Shown here one piece after another: positions 8,979-16,676 of a stretch of 64,000 nucleotides of DNA. The position numbers and the translations under genes were made by a program. Source of the stretch: Bin80 sp965209015 (GTDB taxonomy: Bacteria > Bacteroidota > Rhodothermia > Rhodothermales > Bin80). Numbering within the stretch: the stretch's first letter is position 1; each line of letters starts with the position of its first letter. A model generated the notes under the pieces. That model searched no databases. It had not been told where the DNA came from and saw only the letters and a program-made list of their open reading frames with translations. The stretch covers positions 124,001 through 188,000 of the forward strand of contig OZ242367.1 of the NCBI GenBank assembly GCA_965209015.1. Reading direction: 5' to 3'.

Positions 8979-11543
8979 ATGCGCCAAATCCTTTCTATCT
9001 GCGCCACTGCGCTGTTCTCTTTGCTGGTATCGCCACTGGGGGCACAGGATCTTCCCTGGAGCGCCTTGATCTACGATACGGAGATTTTCCGACCTGGTCT
9101 GTACCACGAAGGCAGGGTTCTCGATCGGACTACCCCTAAGTTACAATACACTCCCGCGGTGATCCCCGATCCGGGGGATGTGCGTGGAGAGAGCTGGTAC
9201 GCTTTCACGCCGGGGCGGTTATGGTACACGGATGACATGGGGGTGACGGTCTATCAGGTATCGGAGCAGGGGCTCAACAATCTCATGTTCTCTGCATTGG
9301 CTATTGCGCATGATGCCCCGAACGTGCTTTACCTTGGCACAGGCATCTCACAACTAGACGACTTCCACGAAGCGACCCGCTTTGAGGGGGATGGGGTCTA
9401 CCGCAGTTCAGATCAAGGGGGGAGTTGGGTTCATCTCCCTTTCTTTGCAGGGGTCCCCGACGGAGATGACCTGCACATCATCCAGAGCATTGCCACCTCC
9501 GCTCTGGGGGATACCGTGCTGGCGACGACCCCCCAACGGATCCTACGGAGCGTGGACGCGGGGCAGACGTGGTCCGTGGTTCATACGTTGTACCATCCGG
9601 CTCAGTCCCGCTACCCCTACCACATGGATCCCCGCTTATATCATCACCCCCTCTCCCTCAGGCATGTCTTTGTAGCGATCAACCGGACCGCATCCCATCA
9701 CGATTACGCACTGATGAGCCATGACGGCGGGGAGAGTTGGGACTATCTACAACTGGAGGATGACCACCCCCCGATCCACACCGAAAAGTACGCTAACTGG
9801 ATCTTCGCCGCCGACCCTCAGGATCCAAATGTCTTTTGGGTGCAGGCCGACGGACTCGACGGCTTCGACCGATTATCTAACGAACGCAAGATCTATCGTT
9901 CGGCAGACGGTGGCCAGACCTGGGTAGATGTGCCTGTTGTTCAACGCGAAGGAGCAAATTACTGGACAGGTCATAGGCGAGCCCAGTCCATCCATGTGCA
10001 TCCTCAAGGAGGAGATACACTTGTTCTGGTAGGAGCCCCGGGAGTATATATAGGAGGCAACCTTGTTACAGAGGGACTACAAAACTCCGTAGGTGCACAT
10101 TACCTACTGCCATCCGACACCTACCTTGGTTTTCGAAGTGTGAAGCCAAATAATGGTCCATCCCCTTTGACGCCAGGCGGACTCCGGCCAGCTTGGACCA
10201 TCATCTGGACAGCGAGCCAGTATTTAGATGCACGCGGGTACGAATCAGGCGAGCTTTCGCAGCATCTGTACTATGGCGATGTCTGCACATCTCCGCTCCC
10301 CGCAGGGACCCCTCGGGGAAATCGGTACACCGCGATAGCCTTCTACGACATTAAGGGCATGCGCACCTCTACATCTACTTTCCCCCAAAAGGGGTTTCAC
10401 CCGCCTACCCGCACCCCAGCGGACACCCCCCTTGTACCGGGACAGATGTTCCAACGCTACCCGTATCTAAATGAGACATTCAGGCACTCACGGCTCCACT
10501 GCCATCCCCACCGATACGATATACTCTATGCGGGACAGAATTCTTGGGGTGGCGACGCATGGGCCTCCCCCTACTTCGGCCGTACCCCCTCCCATCCCGA
10601 CTCCAGCGGCCATCGCACCGACCAGCGCGGTTCGCAAGCCTCCTTCTCCAGGCAACAGCCCGATCGTGTCTGGGCTGTCTGGGGCACCGTTTACCGAAGT
10701 GATGACTACACCTCGACCTGGACTAAACTGGATCCATTGGAGTATTTCCAGGTCCATAACCCGAAATTTAATACCGTGCTTGCACATGATGCCAACGCGG
10801 ATGTCATCTATACGGACTGGGCGGTCACGATGGATGGCGGACAGAGCTGGGAACTCCGCGACATCCCTGAAGAGGAACGGATCCGAGTCTGGGACCGCGT
10901 CGTATCGCACCCGACAGATCCATCGATCATCTATTCGTGCGAGCAGTATGTGCTCCGCCAGTGGACGGACTACCTGCAGGAGTCCACCACGATTGCAGAA
11001 GCATCCGAGCATGGCCGGTGCCGAGATCTACTCCTCTTCCCCAATAACCCCGACCGGATATGGATGGGGACGGATACCGGTCTATGGGAAAGCATGAATG
11101 CGGGCACAACCTGGACAAGGAAAAATCGGGGACTCCCGAATGTACCCATTACGCGGGTCACGCTCTCCCATGACTGGGATGAGATCCTGGTTGCCGCGTT
11201 CGGGCGCGGGCTGTACACCGTGCCGTCGACCTCGGTCGATGAACTACTGGTGTCCTCCCAGTCCGATGAAGAGATTCCCGCGTCTACGCTCCTGTTCGCG
11301 AATTACCCGAACCCGTTCACGTCGGTCACGACATTGCAGTTTCGTACGCCGAAGCCGGCGACCGTGCGGCTGGATGTGTATGATGTGTTGGGACGGCGCA
11401 TCCATGTAGCGGCAGAGCAAGCCTACCCCAGCGGCGTGCATCAGGTGCGCTGGGATGGTTCAGACCTCCCCAGTGGGGTGTACTTTATCCGCATGCAAAC
11501 CGATGGACAGATCGTAGGGACACAGAAAGTGGTCCGGCGCTGA
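8979..11543 (+). CDS. BNR-repeat T9SS-secreted protein
   Basis: An 854-residue secreted protein with a signal peptide (…LFSLLVSPLGAQD). It carries repeated BNR/Asp-box motifs of the sortilin/sialidase propeller kind (YRSSDQGGSWVHL, LRSVDAGQTWSVV, MSHDGGESWDYL, YRSADGGQTWVDV, MDGGQSWEL, MNAGTTWTR). The last 80 residues form a type IX secretion sorting domain (FANYPNPFTSVTTLQF, YDVLGRRIHV, GVYFIRMQTDGQ). It is predicted to cross the outer membrane by T9SS and be released or anchored at the surface; the ligand is unknown. It follows the usher-like cluster in the same orientation (78-base gap). Its last 37 coding bases are part of a 47-bp repeat duplicated at 12896. Confidence 0.85.
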   Translation: MRQILSICATALFSLLVSPLGAQDLPWSALIYDTEIFRPGLYHEGRVLDRTTPKLQYTPAVIPDPGDVRGESWYAFTPGRLWYTDDMGVTVYQVSEQGLNNLMFSALAIAHDAPNVLYLGTGISQLDDFHEATRFEGDGVYRSSDQGGSWVHLPFFAGVPDGDDLHIIQSIATSALGDTVLATTPQRILRSVDAGQTWSVVHTLYHPAQSRYPYHMDPRLYHHPLSLRHVFVAINRTASHHDYALMSHDGGESWDYLQLEDDHPPIHTEKYANWIFAADPQDPNVFWVQADGLDGFDRLSNERKIYRSADGGQTWVDVPVVQREGANYWTGHRRAQSIHVHPQGGDTLVLVGAPGVYIGGNLVTEGLQNSVGAHYLLPSDTYLGFRSVKPNNGPSPLTPGGLRPAWTIIWTASQYLDARGYESGELSQHLYYGDVCTSPLPAGTPRGNRYTAIAFYDIKGMRTSTSTFPQKGFHPPTRTPADTPLVPGQMFQRYPYLNETFRHSRLHCHPHRYDILYAGQNSWGGDAWASPYFGRTPSHPDSSGHRTDQRGSQASFSRQQPDRVWAVWGTVYRSDDYTSTWTKLDPLEYFQVHNPKFNTVLAHDANADVIYTDWAVTMDGGQSWELRDIPEEERIRVWDRVVSHPTDPSIIYSCEQYVLRQWTDYLQESTTIAEASEHGRCRDLLLFPNNPDRIWMGTDTGLWESMNAGTTWTRKNRGLPNVPITRVTLSHDWDEILVAAFGRGLYTVPSTSVDELLVSSQSDEEIPASTLLFANYPNPFTSVTTLQFRTPKPATVRLDVYDVLGRRIHVAAEQAYPSGVHQVRWDGSDLPSGVYFIRMQTDGQIVGTQKVVRR

Positions 11544-11553
11544 GTGCGGGTTT
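11507..11553 (+). repeat. 47-bp direct repeat, copy 1
   Basis: ACAGATCGTAGGGACACAGA… through …GTGCGGGTTT recurs at 12896-12942 with a single mismatch (C to T). Copy 1 spans the stop codon of the BNR-repeat gene. The two copies are 1389 bases apart and enclose the first Panacea module, the arrangement left by site-specific integration into a gene's 3' end or by segmental duplication. Confidence 0.9.
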
Positions 11554-11582
11554 CCTCTACGCATGTTTACTTTAACGGTCAC

Positions 11583-11687
11583 ATGAACTCAGTCACGGAA
11601 ATAAATCAAGTTCTTCTAGACCAGATGGAAGCGGAGCGCCGGAACGCACAGGATCCGCTCGCGCAAGCCAAAGAGTCGTTGTATTGA
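11583..11687 (+). CDS. Short peptide or gene fragment
   Basis: A 34-codon frame (MNSVTEINQVLLDQMEAERR…ESLY) lies just inside the left 47-bp repeat. It is charged and probably helical and resembles no family I know. It may be the severed end of a longer gene or a leader peptide. It overlaps the proposed promoter of the next gene. Confidence 0.2.
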   Translation: MNSVTEINQVLLDQMEAERRNAQDPLAQAKESLY

Positions 11688-11714
11688 CATGGCCGCGTTG
11701 ATTTTGTATCTTTA
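11684..11714 (+). promoter_or_regulatory. Candidate promoter of the Panacea module
   Basis: TTGACA at 11684-11689 is followed after 17 bases by TATCTTTA at 11707-11714, which resembles both a sigma-70 arrangement and the Bacteroidota -7 box (TAnnTTTG). It lies about 33 bases upstream of the Panacea ATG. Confidence 0.4.
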
Positions 11715-11746
11715 GTCTGTAAACTTGGTGGTCTTAACCGTATTCA

Positions 11747-12277
11747 ATGCCAGAAATCCTACAACAGATTCAAGGAGATAAAGTAAAGGGGAATGGAATA
11801 TCTCGTATTAGTGCAGTTGCAAATTACTTCATTGAGTGTTCCAAAAAAGATAAACGCCCAATAAGCAATTTATCTATGCAAAAGTTGGTGTATTTTGCAT
11901 ACGGATGGATGTTGGTAAAAACAGAGAAGAAATTATTTTATGACCGTATCGAGGCTTGGCAATACGGTCCAGTTATTCCTTCTTTGTATCACCAAATAAA
12001 GCATTATGGGCGGGGGCGGATCACTAGGGAAATCTTAGACTACGACCACAAAAGAGATAAATTCTATCGATGGAATTTGACGAAAGGCACGGAAGTTGAA
12101 AAGATGATGCAAAAGGTGTGGCAGAAATATAAATCTCATCCGCCAGGAGAAATGATTGATCTAACACACAATCCCGGCACTCCATGGCGGGACACTATAC
12201 TTACTAGCGGATACAACTCTGAAATAGATGACAAATTGATCAAAGAACATTTTTCATCTCTTCCAGATCCCTTGTGA
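11747..12277 (+). CDS. Panacea-domain (SocA/DUF4065) protein, PanA-type antitoxin
   Basis: A 176-residue protein with the Panacea signature: ISNLSMQKLVYFAYGWMLV (about 39-57), the RIEAWQYGPVIPSLYHQIK block (about 67-85), and a C-terminal EMIDLTHNPGTPWRDT. Panacea proteins are promiscuous antitoxins that neutralise unrelated toxins encoded beside them, and some act as proteolytic adaptors (SocA). The base composition is visibly more AT-rich than the upstream block. It is followed after 20 bases by a small membrane protein, the natural toxin candidate, and the pair sits between 47-bp direct repeats. The family call is firm; the antitoxin role is inferred. Confidence 0.85.
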   Translation: MPEILQQIQGDKVKGNGISRISAVANYFIECSKKDKRPISNLSMQKLVYFAYGWMLVKTEKKLFYDRIEAWQYGPVIPSLYHQIKHYGRGRITREILDYDHKRDKFYRWNLTKGTEVEKMMQKVWQKYKSHPPGEMIDLTHNPGTPWRDTILTSGYNSEIDDKLIKEHFSSLPDPL

Positions 12278-12297
12278 TTGGATTATCGAAATAAACA

Positions 12298-12690
12298 ATG
12301 ATCGACAAAGAAAATGGTTCTGACAATTCAGAATCACAAAGTGATTCTCTTGAAGGTTTGGATCAGGAAGATATATTTACTAAGGATAGCCGAAAAGCTG
12401 GCAAAGTTGAAAGTAAACAAGAAGTTTCTAGGCATTCTCAGTTGAGAAACTGGACAGACGTTATATTCGACATAGGGAAAAAAACATCTGCCCTACTTGT
12501 CTTCGGTACGATCTTAGCGGATGTGTGGTTTCCAGATAGTAGTGAACTACTTGAAACAATCTTCAAGTTATTTAAACTCTCCTTAGAAAATGGTAAGATC
12601 GAAATCACAGCTTCAGCAATCGCTCTTTATGTGTTAGCCCGAAACCTGCCAGTATTCATTAAGCAATTAAAAAAGATGCTTGACGATTAA
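12298..12690 (+). CDS. Small membrane protein, candidate toxin partner of Panacea protein
   Basis: A 130-residue protein. The first 50 residues are acidic and polar (SDNSESQSDSLEGLDQED…). Two hydrophobic segments follow (TSALLVFGTILADVWF, about 63-78, and ITASAIALYVLARNLPVFI, about 102-120), with a basic C-terminus (KQLKKMLDD). No family is recognised. Its position directly after the Panacea gene fits known PanAT pairs in which the toxin is a membrane-active small protein. Alternatively it is an unrelated accessory membrane protein. Confidence 0.5.
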   Translation: MIDKENGSDNSESQSDSLEGLDQEDIFTKDSRKAGKVESKQEVSRHSQLRNWTDVIFDIGKKTSALLVFGTILADVWFPDSSELLETIFKLFKLSLENGKIEITASAIALYVLARNLPVFIKQLKKMLDD

Positions 12691-12895
12691 TCACATCACT
12701 TCGTCATCACAAAAAGGGCTAAATCATATATCAAATCTTCGGGAACTAAATACTTAATTGCACCAAGATTAGCTCGGGGTACTTAACGGTTTTGTGGGAT
12801 AAACGGAATAATTTCAACTATTAACTATAATTCCCAAACCACAACATCAGATACCCTCCCCGGAGCAGTTGATGGCCTCCCGCGCATTTCTAAAA

Positions 12896-12942
12896 ACAGA
12901 TCGTAGGGACACAGAAAGTGGTCCGGCGCTGAGTGTGGGTTT
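12896..12942 (+). repeat. 47-bp direct repeat, copy 2
   Basis: This matches 11507-11553 at 46 of 47 positions, including the last codons and stop of the BNR-repeat gene, although there is no such gene body upstream of it here. It marks the right boundary of the first Panacea module. Confidence 0.9.
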
Positions 12943-13115
12943 GTGTGTAAATGAACATATGTACATATGTGCATATATTCTTGTTTTTGTGGGAGCGCTA
13001 AACCAAACTAACCATTGCGATCGTGCGGAAAGAGGCCGTAGAGTGGAAGACATCGAGCATCTACGTTAAGCATAAGCAGGTGGGGTGGACTACTCGGTAC
13101 CCTGTACAGAATCAC

Positions 13116-13137
13116 CAAACAAGGGATCCCTTGTTTG
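13116..13137. promoter_or_regulatory. 22-bp perfect palindrome, candidate operator
   Basis: Each half reads CAAACAAGGGA toward a central GATC, giving a fully self-complementary 22-mer. It lies about 80 bases before the methyltransferase start with no T-run after it. An operator for a dimeric repressor, such as the operon's own Panacea protein, or a hairpin in the leader are the two obvious readings. Confidence 0.5.
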
Positions 13138-13216
13138 TCAGAATGTGACACTTTTCCACGCATTTTGGTATAAATTATGCGATATTCTCTATATTTGTTG
13201 AATATTGTTACAAATT

Positions 13217-14021
13217 ATGCATGTTTCCATTCCCCCGACCATCCGTCCCACTCCTTCGGTAAATCCATCCCACTCGCATCCACTCCAAGAGGGTGTGCAT
13301 CAAATGGATGCGCTTGCACTGATGCAGGCGCTGACGCCTCGCTCTGTTGACCTCCTCCTCACGGATATTCCTTACGTACATGTGAGCCGTTCAAGCGGGG
13401 GGCTTCGCAACCTTGACAAAGGGTTTGCTGATGCCGAAACCTTTGATTTGATGGCGTTCGCGAACCAGGCAGCACGTGTAACGAAGGGGAATGGGGTAAT
13501 CTTTTGTGGGAAAGAGCAATTCAGTCCACTATTTGAACACTTCGCTAACGACTTCTCGGTGCGCATGATCATCTGGGAAAAGACGAACCCGATGCCTATG
13601 AATGGACAGCACCTGTTCCTGTCGGGGGTGGAATGTGCGGTGTTCTTCAGGCGCTCAGGTGCCACCTTTAATGGTCACTGCGAAAACACCGTGTTCAGAT
13701 TTCCCAATGGTTCAAGCAAGCACCACCCCACCGAGAAACCCCTAAAATTATTCAAGAAGCTGGTTGAGTTTCTTAGCGACCCGAATGACTTAGTGTTGGA
13801 TCCATGCGTGGGGAGCGGAACGCCCAGCGGACGATTTTCATCCACCTACCGGACGGTTGGATCCATGCGTGGGGAGCGGAACGACCGCGGTGGCCTGCCA
13901 AGAACTGGAGCGCCGATATATCGTAAGCGATCTAAGCACAAAGAGTGTTGAGATGACTCTAAGTCGACTTAACCTTCCAGATCTTCCGATCCCTACACCT
14001 GAGTCAAGCTTCGCGCGATGA
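13217..14021 (+). pseudogene. DNA adenine/cytosine-N4 methyltransferase, frameshifted by internal duplication
   Basis: This is a beta-class amino-methyltransferase: the catalytic motif (SVDLLLTDIPYVHV, a DPPY variant) comes first, then GNGVIFCGKEQF, and a C-terminal HHPTEKP…DLVLDPCVGSGT SAM-binding motif. The motif DNA is then repeated: 28 bases at 13795-13822 recur at 13856-13883, offset 61 bases. The 61-base net insertion shifts the frame, so the natural frame ends in unrelated sequence at 13951. In the shifted frame, reading from the second copy restores a normal ending (GSGTTAVACQELERRYIVSDL…, stop 14019-14021). That ancestral stop overlaps the next gene's ATG (ATGA). The start could be the ATG at 13217 or an in-frame TTG at 13205. 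Confidence 0.85.
13795..13883 (+). repeat. Partial tandem duplication inside the methyltransferase
   Basis: Two identical 28-base copies (13795-13822 and 13856-13883, beginning GTTGGATCCATGCGTGGG) are separated by 33 unrelated bases. Removing 61 bases would restore a continuous methyltransferase frame, so this looks like a recent reversible lesion or an assembly artefact. Confidence 0.9.
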
Positions 14022-14203
14022 CACAGGAAAGATTTTCGGAATACGCGACCAATGAAGAAGCGGTTTGGAATAGGTTTTTGGATACATACGAACACCTCCC
14101 CACATTCAAGGGGATCAAACAAGCGTTCCGCGTCTACGAGATGCACCCAGATGGAACAGAGGAGTACGATATCAGGGTGAACAATGCGCGGATCATTTCA
14201 TGA
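14018..14203 (+). CDS. Small protein coupled to a Panacea gene
   Basis: A 61-residue, charged protein (MTQERFSEYATNEEAVWNRF…, ending NNARIIS) with no recognised domain or membrane segment. Its ATG overlaps the restored methyltransferase stop and its TGA overlaps the next ATG, each by 4 bases (ATGA). This double coupling argues that it is a real gene in a three-gene operon. It could be the toxin partner of the Panacea protein or a methyltransferase accessory protein. Nothing in the sequence decides between these. Confidence 0.6.
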   Translation: MTQERFSEYATNEEAVWNRFLDTYEHLPTFKGIKQAFRVYEMHPDGTEEYDIRVNNARIIS

Positions 14204-14775
14204 GTAAAAAATATGCAACGGTTGAAGACTTTGTCGTCATCGCTTATTTACTCAACATGGCCGCAAAGGAGGGAAAAGGACTGACTCCACTGCAAATCAA
14301 TAAGCTGATATACATTTGCCACGGATGGGCATGGGGAAAACTGAATAGACCTCTAATTGAGAATCGCCTCGGGCAAATTGAAGCATGGAAATATGGTCCA
14401 GTAATTCGGAATGTATACGAGCGCCTGAAAAAATGGAGAGCAGAAGGAATCACCTTTGATTCCTTCTGTGAAGACTTTGGCTCCTACGGAATGGGGAAGA
14501 AAGATGCGACAGATTATCTGGTAGGCGAAATAACGAATCTGAATGAACAAGATCCCGAGATGAGCAAATTGATAGATTTGGTTTGGCGTGTGTACAAGGA
14601 TCTGACAGGTGGACAGCTTATCACAATCACTCACAAAGAAGAAACTCCATGGCGGAAGCATGTAAAGTATGGCATGTTTAAGCGGGTGGTTCATGGGGTA
14701 CATATCCCTGACTCAACTATAGCTGATCATTATCGTGTCAAATTACAAAACACGCCTCAGTTGTCTGATGTCTGA
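14200..14775 (+). CDS. Panacea-domain (SocA/DUF4065) protein, second copy
   Basis: A 191-residue Panacea protein: KGLTPLQINKLIYICHGWAW (about 27-46), LGQIEAWKYGPVIRNVYERL (about 57-76) and a C-terminal GGQLITITHKEETPWRKH. It is clearly homologous to the Panacea protein at 11747 but divergent, so it is not a recent duplicate. The start is fixed by the 4-base overlap with the 61-residue gene. It is the last gene of the methyltransferase operon; there is no separate toxin gene downstream, so the partner, if any, is upstream. Confidence 0.85.
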   Translation: MSKKYATVEDFVVIAYLLNMAAKEGKGLTPLQINKLIYICHGWAWGKLNRPLIENRLGQIEAWKYGPVIRNVYERLKKWRAEGITFDSFCEDFGSYGMGKKDATDYLVGEITNLNEQDPEMSKLIDLVWRVYKDLTGGQLITITHKEETPWRKHVKYGMFKRVVHGVHIPDSTIADHYRVKLQNTPQLSDV

Positions 14776-14907
14776 AAATAATCTCGAGTATTAGACACGG
14801 TTGACGAATTTCGTAAGACGGCCTATTCTGACCCGCCCCGAGTGATCTGAAGGATATTACCAAATCTTATCTTTTGCAATCAAAGGCTATAAGTAGATGT
14901 ACAATAA

Positions 14908-16086
14908 CTAAGGAATACACAATTTACCAAGAACCGCGGACCTGTCTGCACCAGTGACCGCAGGCATGCTCGTTGGAATTCCATTTGCAGATTCGTGCGC
15001 CAGAACTGCAAAGCAAAGCGCTTCCTTACTATCTACATCCACTCCGTAGGCATCAGATGTCTCTATGATCGTTTTGGCTTTATTTTGAACAAAATAGTCC
15101 CGAAGGAACCCTATAAGAGTTCGGTTGTGGGCTCCGCCACCAGAAATAATCATGCGATCCAAAGAGTGGTTGGGCAAGACGAATGTCTCGTACGCCTTCC
15201 ATATGGAAGCAGCCGTCAATGAAGTAGATGTAGCAATCAGATCCTCAGGAGATGATCGGTGAGCATGATCCAATAATCGTTGAAGGAATGCATGGCTGAG
15301 ATACTCCCGACCCGTGGATTTTGGTGGTGCGTTAGATAAAAAGGGATCCTGCAATAACTCTGATAAGAGTCGTTCATCTACCGTTCCAGATTGGGCAATC
15401 TTGCCGCAATCATCGTAGGGAATATTTAACGTGCGTCGACACAGAGCATCCGTGATCATATTCCCTGGACCCGTATCAAACCCATACACTTGATCCGTTT
15501 GGGCATTTGGGGACAGAATGGTAAGATTTGCCACTCCACCAATATTCAAGCAACCACGCGTCTCCGTTTCATGCGTGAATACCACATAGTCAAAGTATGG
15601 AACCAGAGGTGCCCCCTGTCCCCCTCTGGCCATATCCGCAAGACGAAAATCTCCAATCACTGGAACGCCTAATCGTTGGGCCATGGTCGCTGGATCTCCA
15701 ATCTGGAGTGTAGAACAGATCTCATCGCCTGCAAACTGTTCTTTGTTCGGGACATGACGAATGGTTTGGCCATGGCACCCAACCAAGTCAAGACAGTCAG
15801 TCTCTTCTCCTTTGGACTCCAAGGTACGGATCACCGTGCGTACATACGCACGGGCCAATCGAACATTCAACTGACTAAGCTCCGCTACACCGATCATCTC
15901 CTTACTGGCCGCCTCCCGCAAAAAACCACGTAACTCTCGGTGAAACGCATGCGTAGCTCCGTACCAACTTTCAATACTCAGATCTCGACCATGTCCCTGA
16001 AGTCTCGCGATCACGACATCTACTCCATCCAAAGATGTACCACTCATCACACCCGCAACACACCTTCGATTTTGAGGAAGGATCAC
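14908..16086 (-). CDS. anmK: Anhydro-N-acetylmuramic acid kinase
   Basis: AnmK opens and phosphorylates 1,6-anhydro-MurNAc released during cell-wall turnover, giving MurNAc-6-phosphate for recycling. The N-terminal VAGVMSGTSLDGVDVV ATP motif, GCHGQTIRH, a ProxRLADMARGGQGAPLVPY-like stretch (IGDFRLADMARGGQGAPL), GFDTGPGNMITDAL and the late SGGGAHN motif are all present. The length (392) is normal. It is the last gene of a minus-strand run and overlaps the preceding TPR gene by 4 bases. Confidence 0.94.
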   Translation of the reverse strand: MILPQNRRCVAGVMSGTSLDGVDVVIARLQGHGRDLSIESWYGATHAFHRELRGFLREAASKEMIGVAELSQLNVRLARAYVRTVIRTLESKGEETDCLDLVGCHGQTIRHVPNKEQFAGDEICSTLQIGDPATMAQRLGVPVIGDFRLADMARGGQGAPLVPYFDYVVFTHETETRGCLNIGGVANLTILSPNAQTDQVYGFDTGPGNMITDALCRRTLNIPYDDCGKIAQSGTVDERLLSELLQDPFLSNAPPKSTGREYLSHAFLQRLLDHAHRSSPEDLIATSTSLTAASIWKAYETFVLPNHSLDRMIISGGGAHNRTLIGFLRDYFVQNKAKTIIETSDAYGVDVDSKEALCFAVLAHESANGIPTSMPAVTGADRSAVLGKLCIP

Positions 16087-16676
16087 GAGTCTGTCTCCGC
16101 GTTATTCAGTTGATCCAACCTCTCGGCTTCCTTTAGTAAACGATCCGCCTCATCTGGATTTTGCTCACTGAGGGATCGGTACACTGCCGCAGCTTCTGAA
16201 TATTTTTTCTGTGTTTCAAGGATGCGAGCAAATGTTTCGGTAACCGGGTCTTCCTCATCATAATCGTCATCAGAGAGTTCATCAGGTGAAAGGTTACCAG
16301 CTTCCTCTAATGCAACCCGTTCAGAAGAACTGAGATTCTGGATTAACTGCTCCATTTCATCTTTCTCTTCCTCCTCCAATCCGAGAATATTATTCAGCTT
16401 TGCCTGCAAATGTGCTCCGTGGGAAAAAGATTCTATATCATCAGGGGGCCAGATCACTTGTGGGGCTCGTCGTCTTTCTTGTAGGGACTTTGCCGTTTCC
16501 CAAACGGACTCCGCACGGCTGTACTGCTCAGACGCATCCAATGCATGAGCCAAGACATAATTAGTCTTCCTATCCATGGGGGCAACAAGGCGCTTTTCAT
16601 AGAGATGATCTAGAATTTCTGATGAGCGACCTTCTTTAATCTTTGTCAGTGCATCAAAAAGTGAGAGAGTTTTCAT
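16083..16676 (-). CDS. TPR-like cytoplasmic protein
   Basis: A 197-residue acidic protein with no signal peptide. The N-terminal half (TKIKEGRSSEILDHLYEKR…YVLAHALDASEQYSRAESVW) and the C-terminal half (TFARILETQKKYSEAAAVYR…DRLLKEAERL) look like tetratricopeptide helices, separated by a very acidic stretch (SPDELSDDDYDEED, about 130-143). It probably mediates protein contacts; no specific function can be read. It overlaps both neighbours by 4 bases (glycosyltransferase upstream, anmK downstream), so it is translationally coupled. Confidence 0.75.
   Translation of the reverse strand: MKTLSLFDALTKIKEGRSSEILDHLYEKRLVAPMDRKTNYVLAHALDASEQYSRAESVWETAKSLQERRRAPQVIWPPDDIESFSHGAHLQAKLNNILGLEEEEKDEMEQLIQNLSSSERVALEEAGNLSPDELSDDDYDEEDPVTETFARILETQKKYSEAAAVYRSLSEQNPDEADRLLKEAERLDQLNNAETDS

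Larger units (their letters stand above)
12691..13204. other. Gene-less stretch between the two Panacea loci
   Basis: No convincing gene. It holds the second copy of the 47-bp repeat (12896-12942), a 16-bp AT-rich palindrome ACATATGTACATATGT (12955-12970), and a 22-bp perfect palindrome (13116-13137). A short frame at 12869-13069 overlaps the repeat and is probably not real. Confidence 0.6.

Noticed and set aside
12955..12970. 16-bp AT-rich palindrome ACATATGTACATATGT
   Set aside because: It is real as a palindrome but is simple alternating sequence, with no gene start close by, so it is not proposed as an operator.
12869..13069. 66-codon frame containing the 47-bp repeat
   Set aside because: It arises from the repeat copy read in another frame and shows no protein-like conservation.
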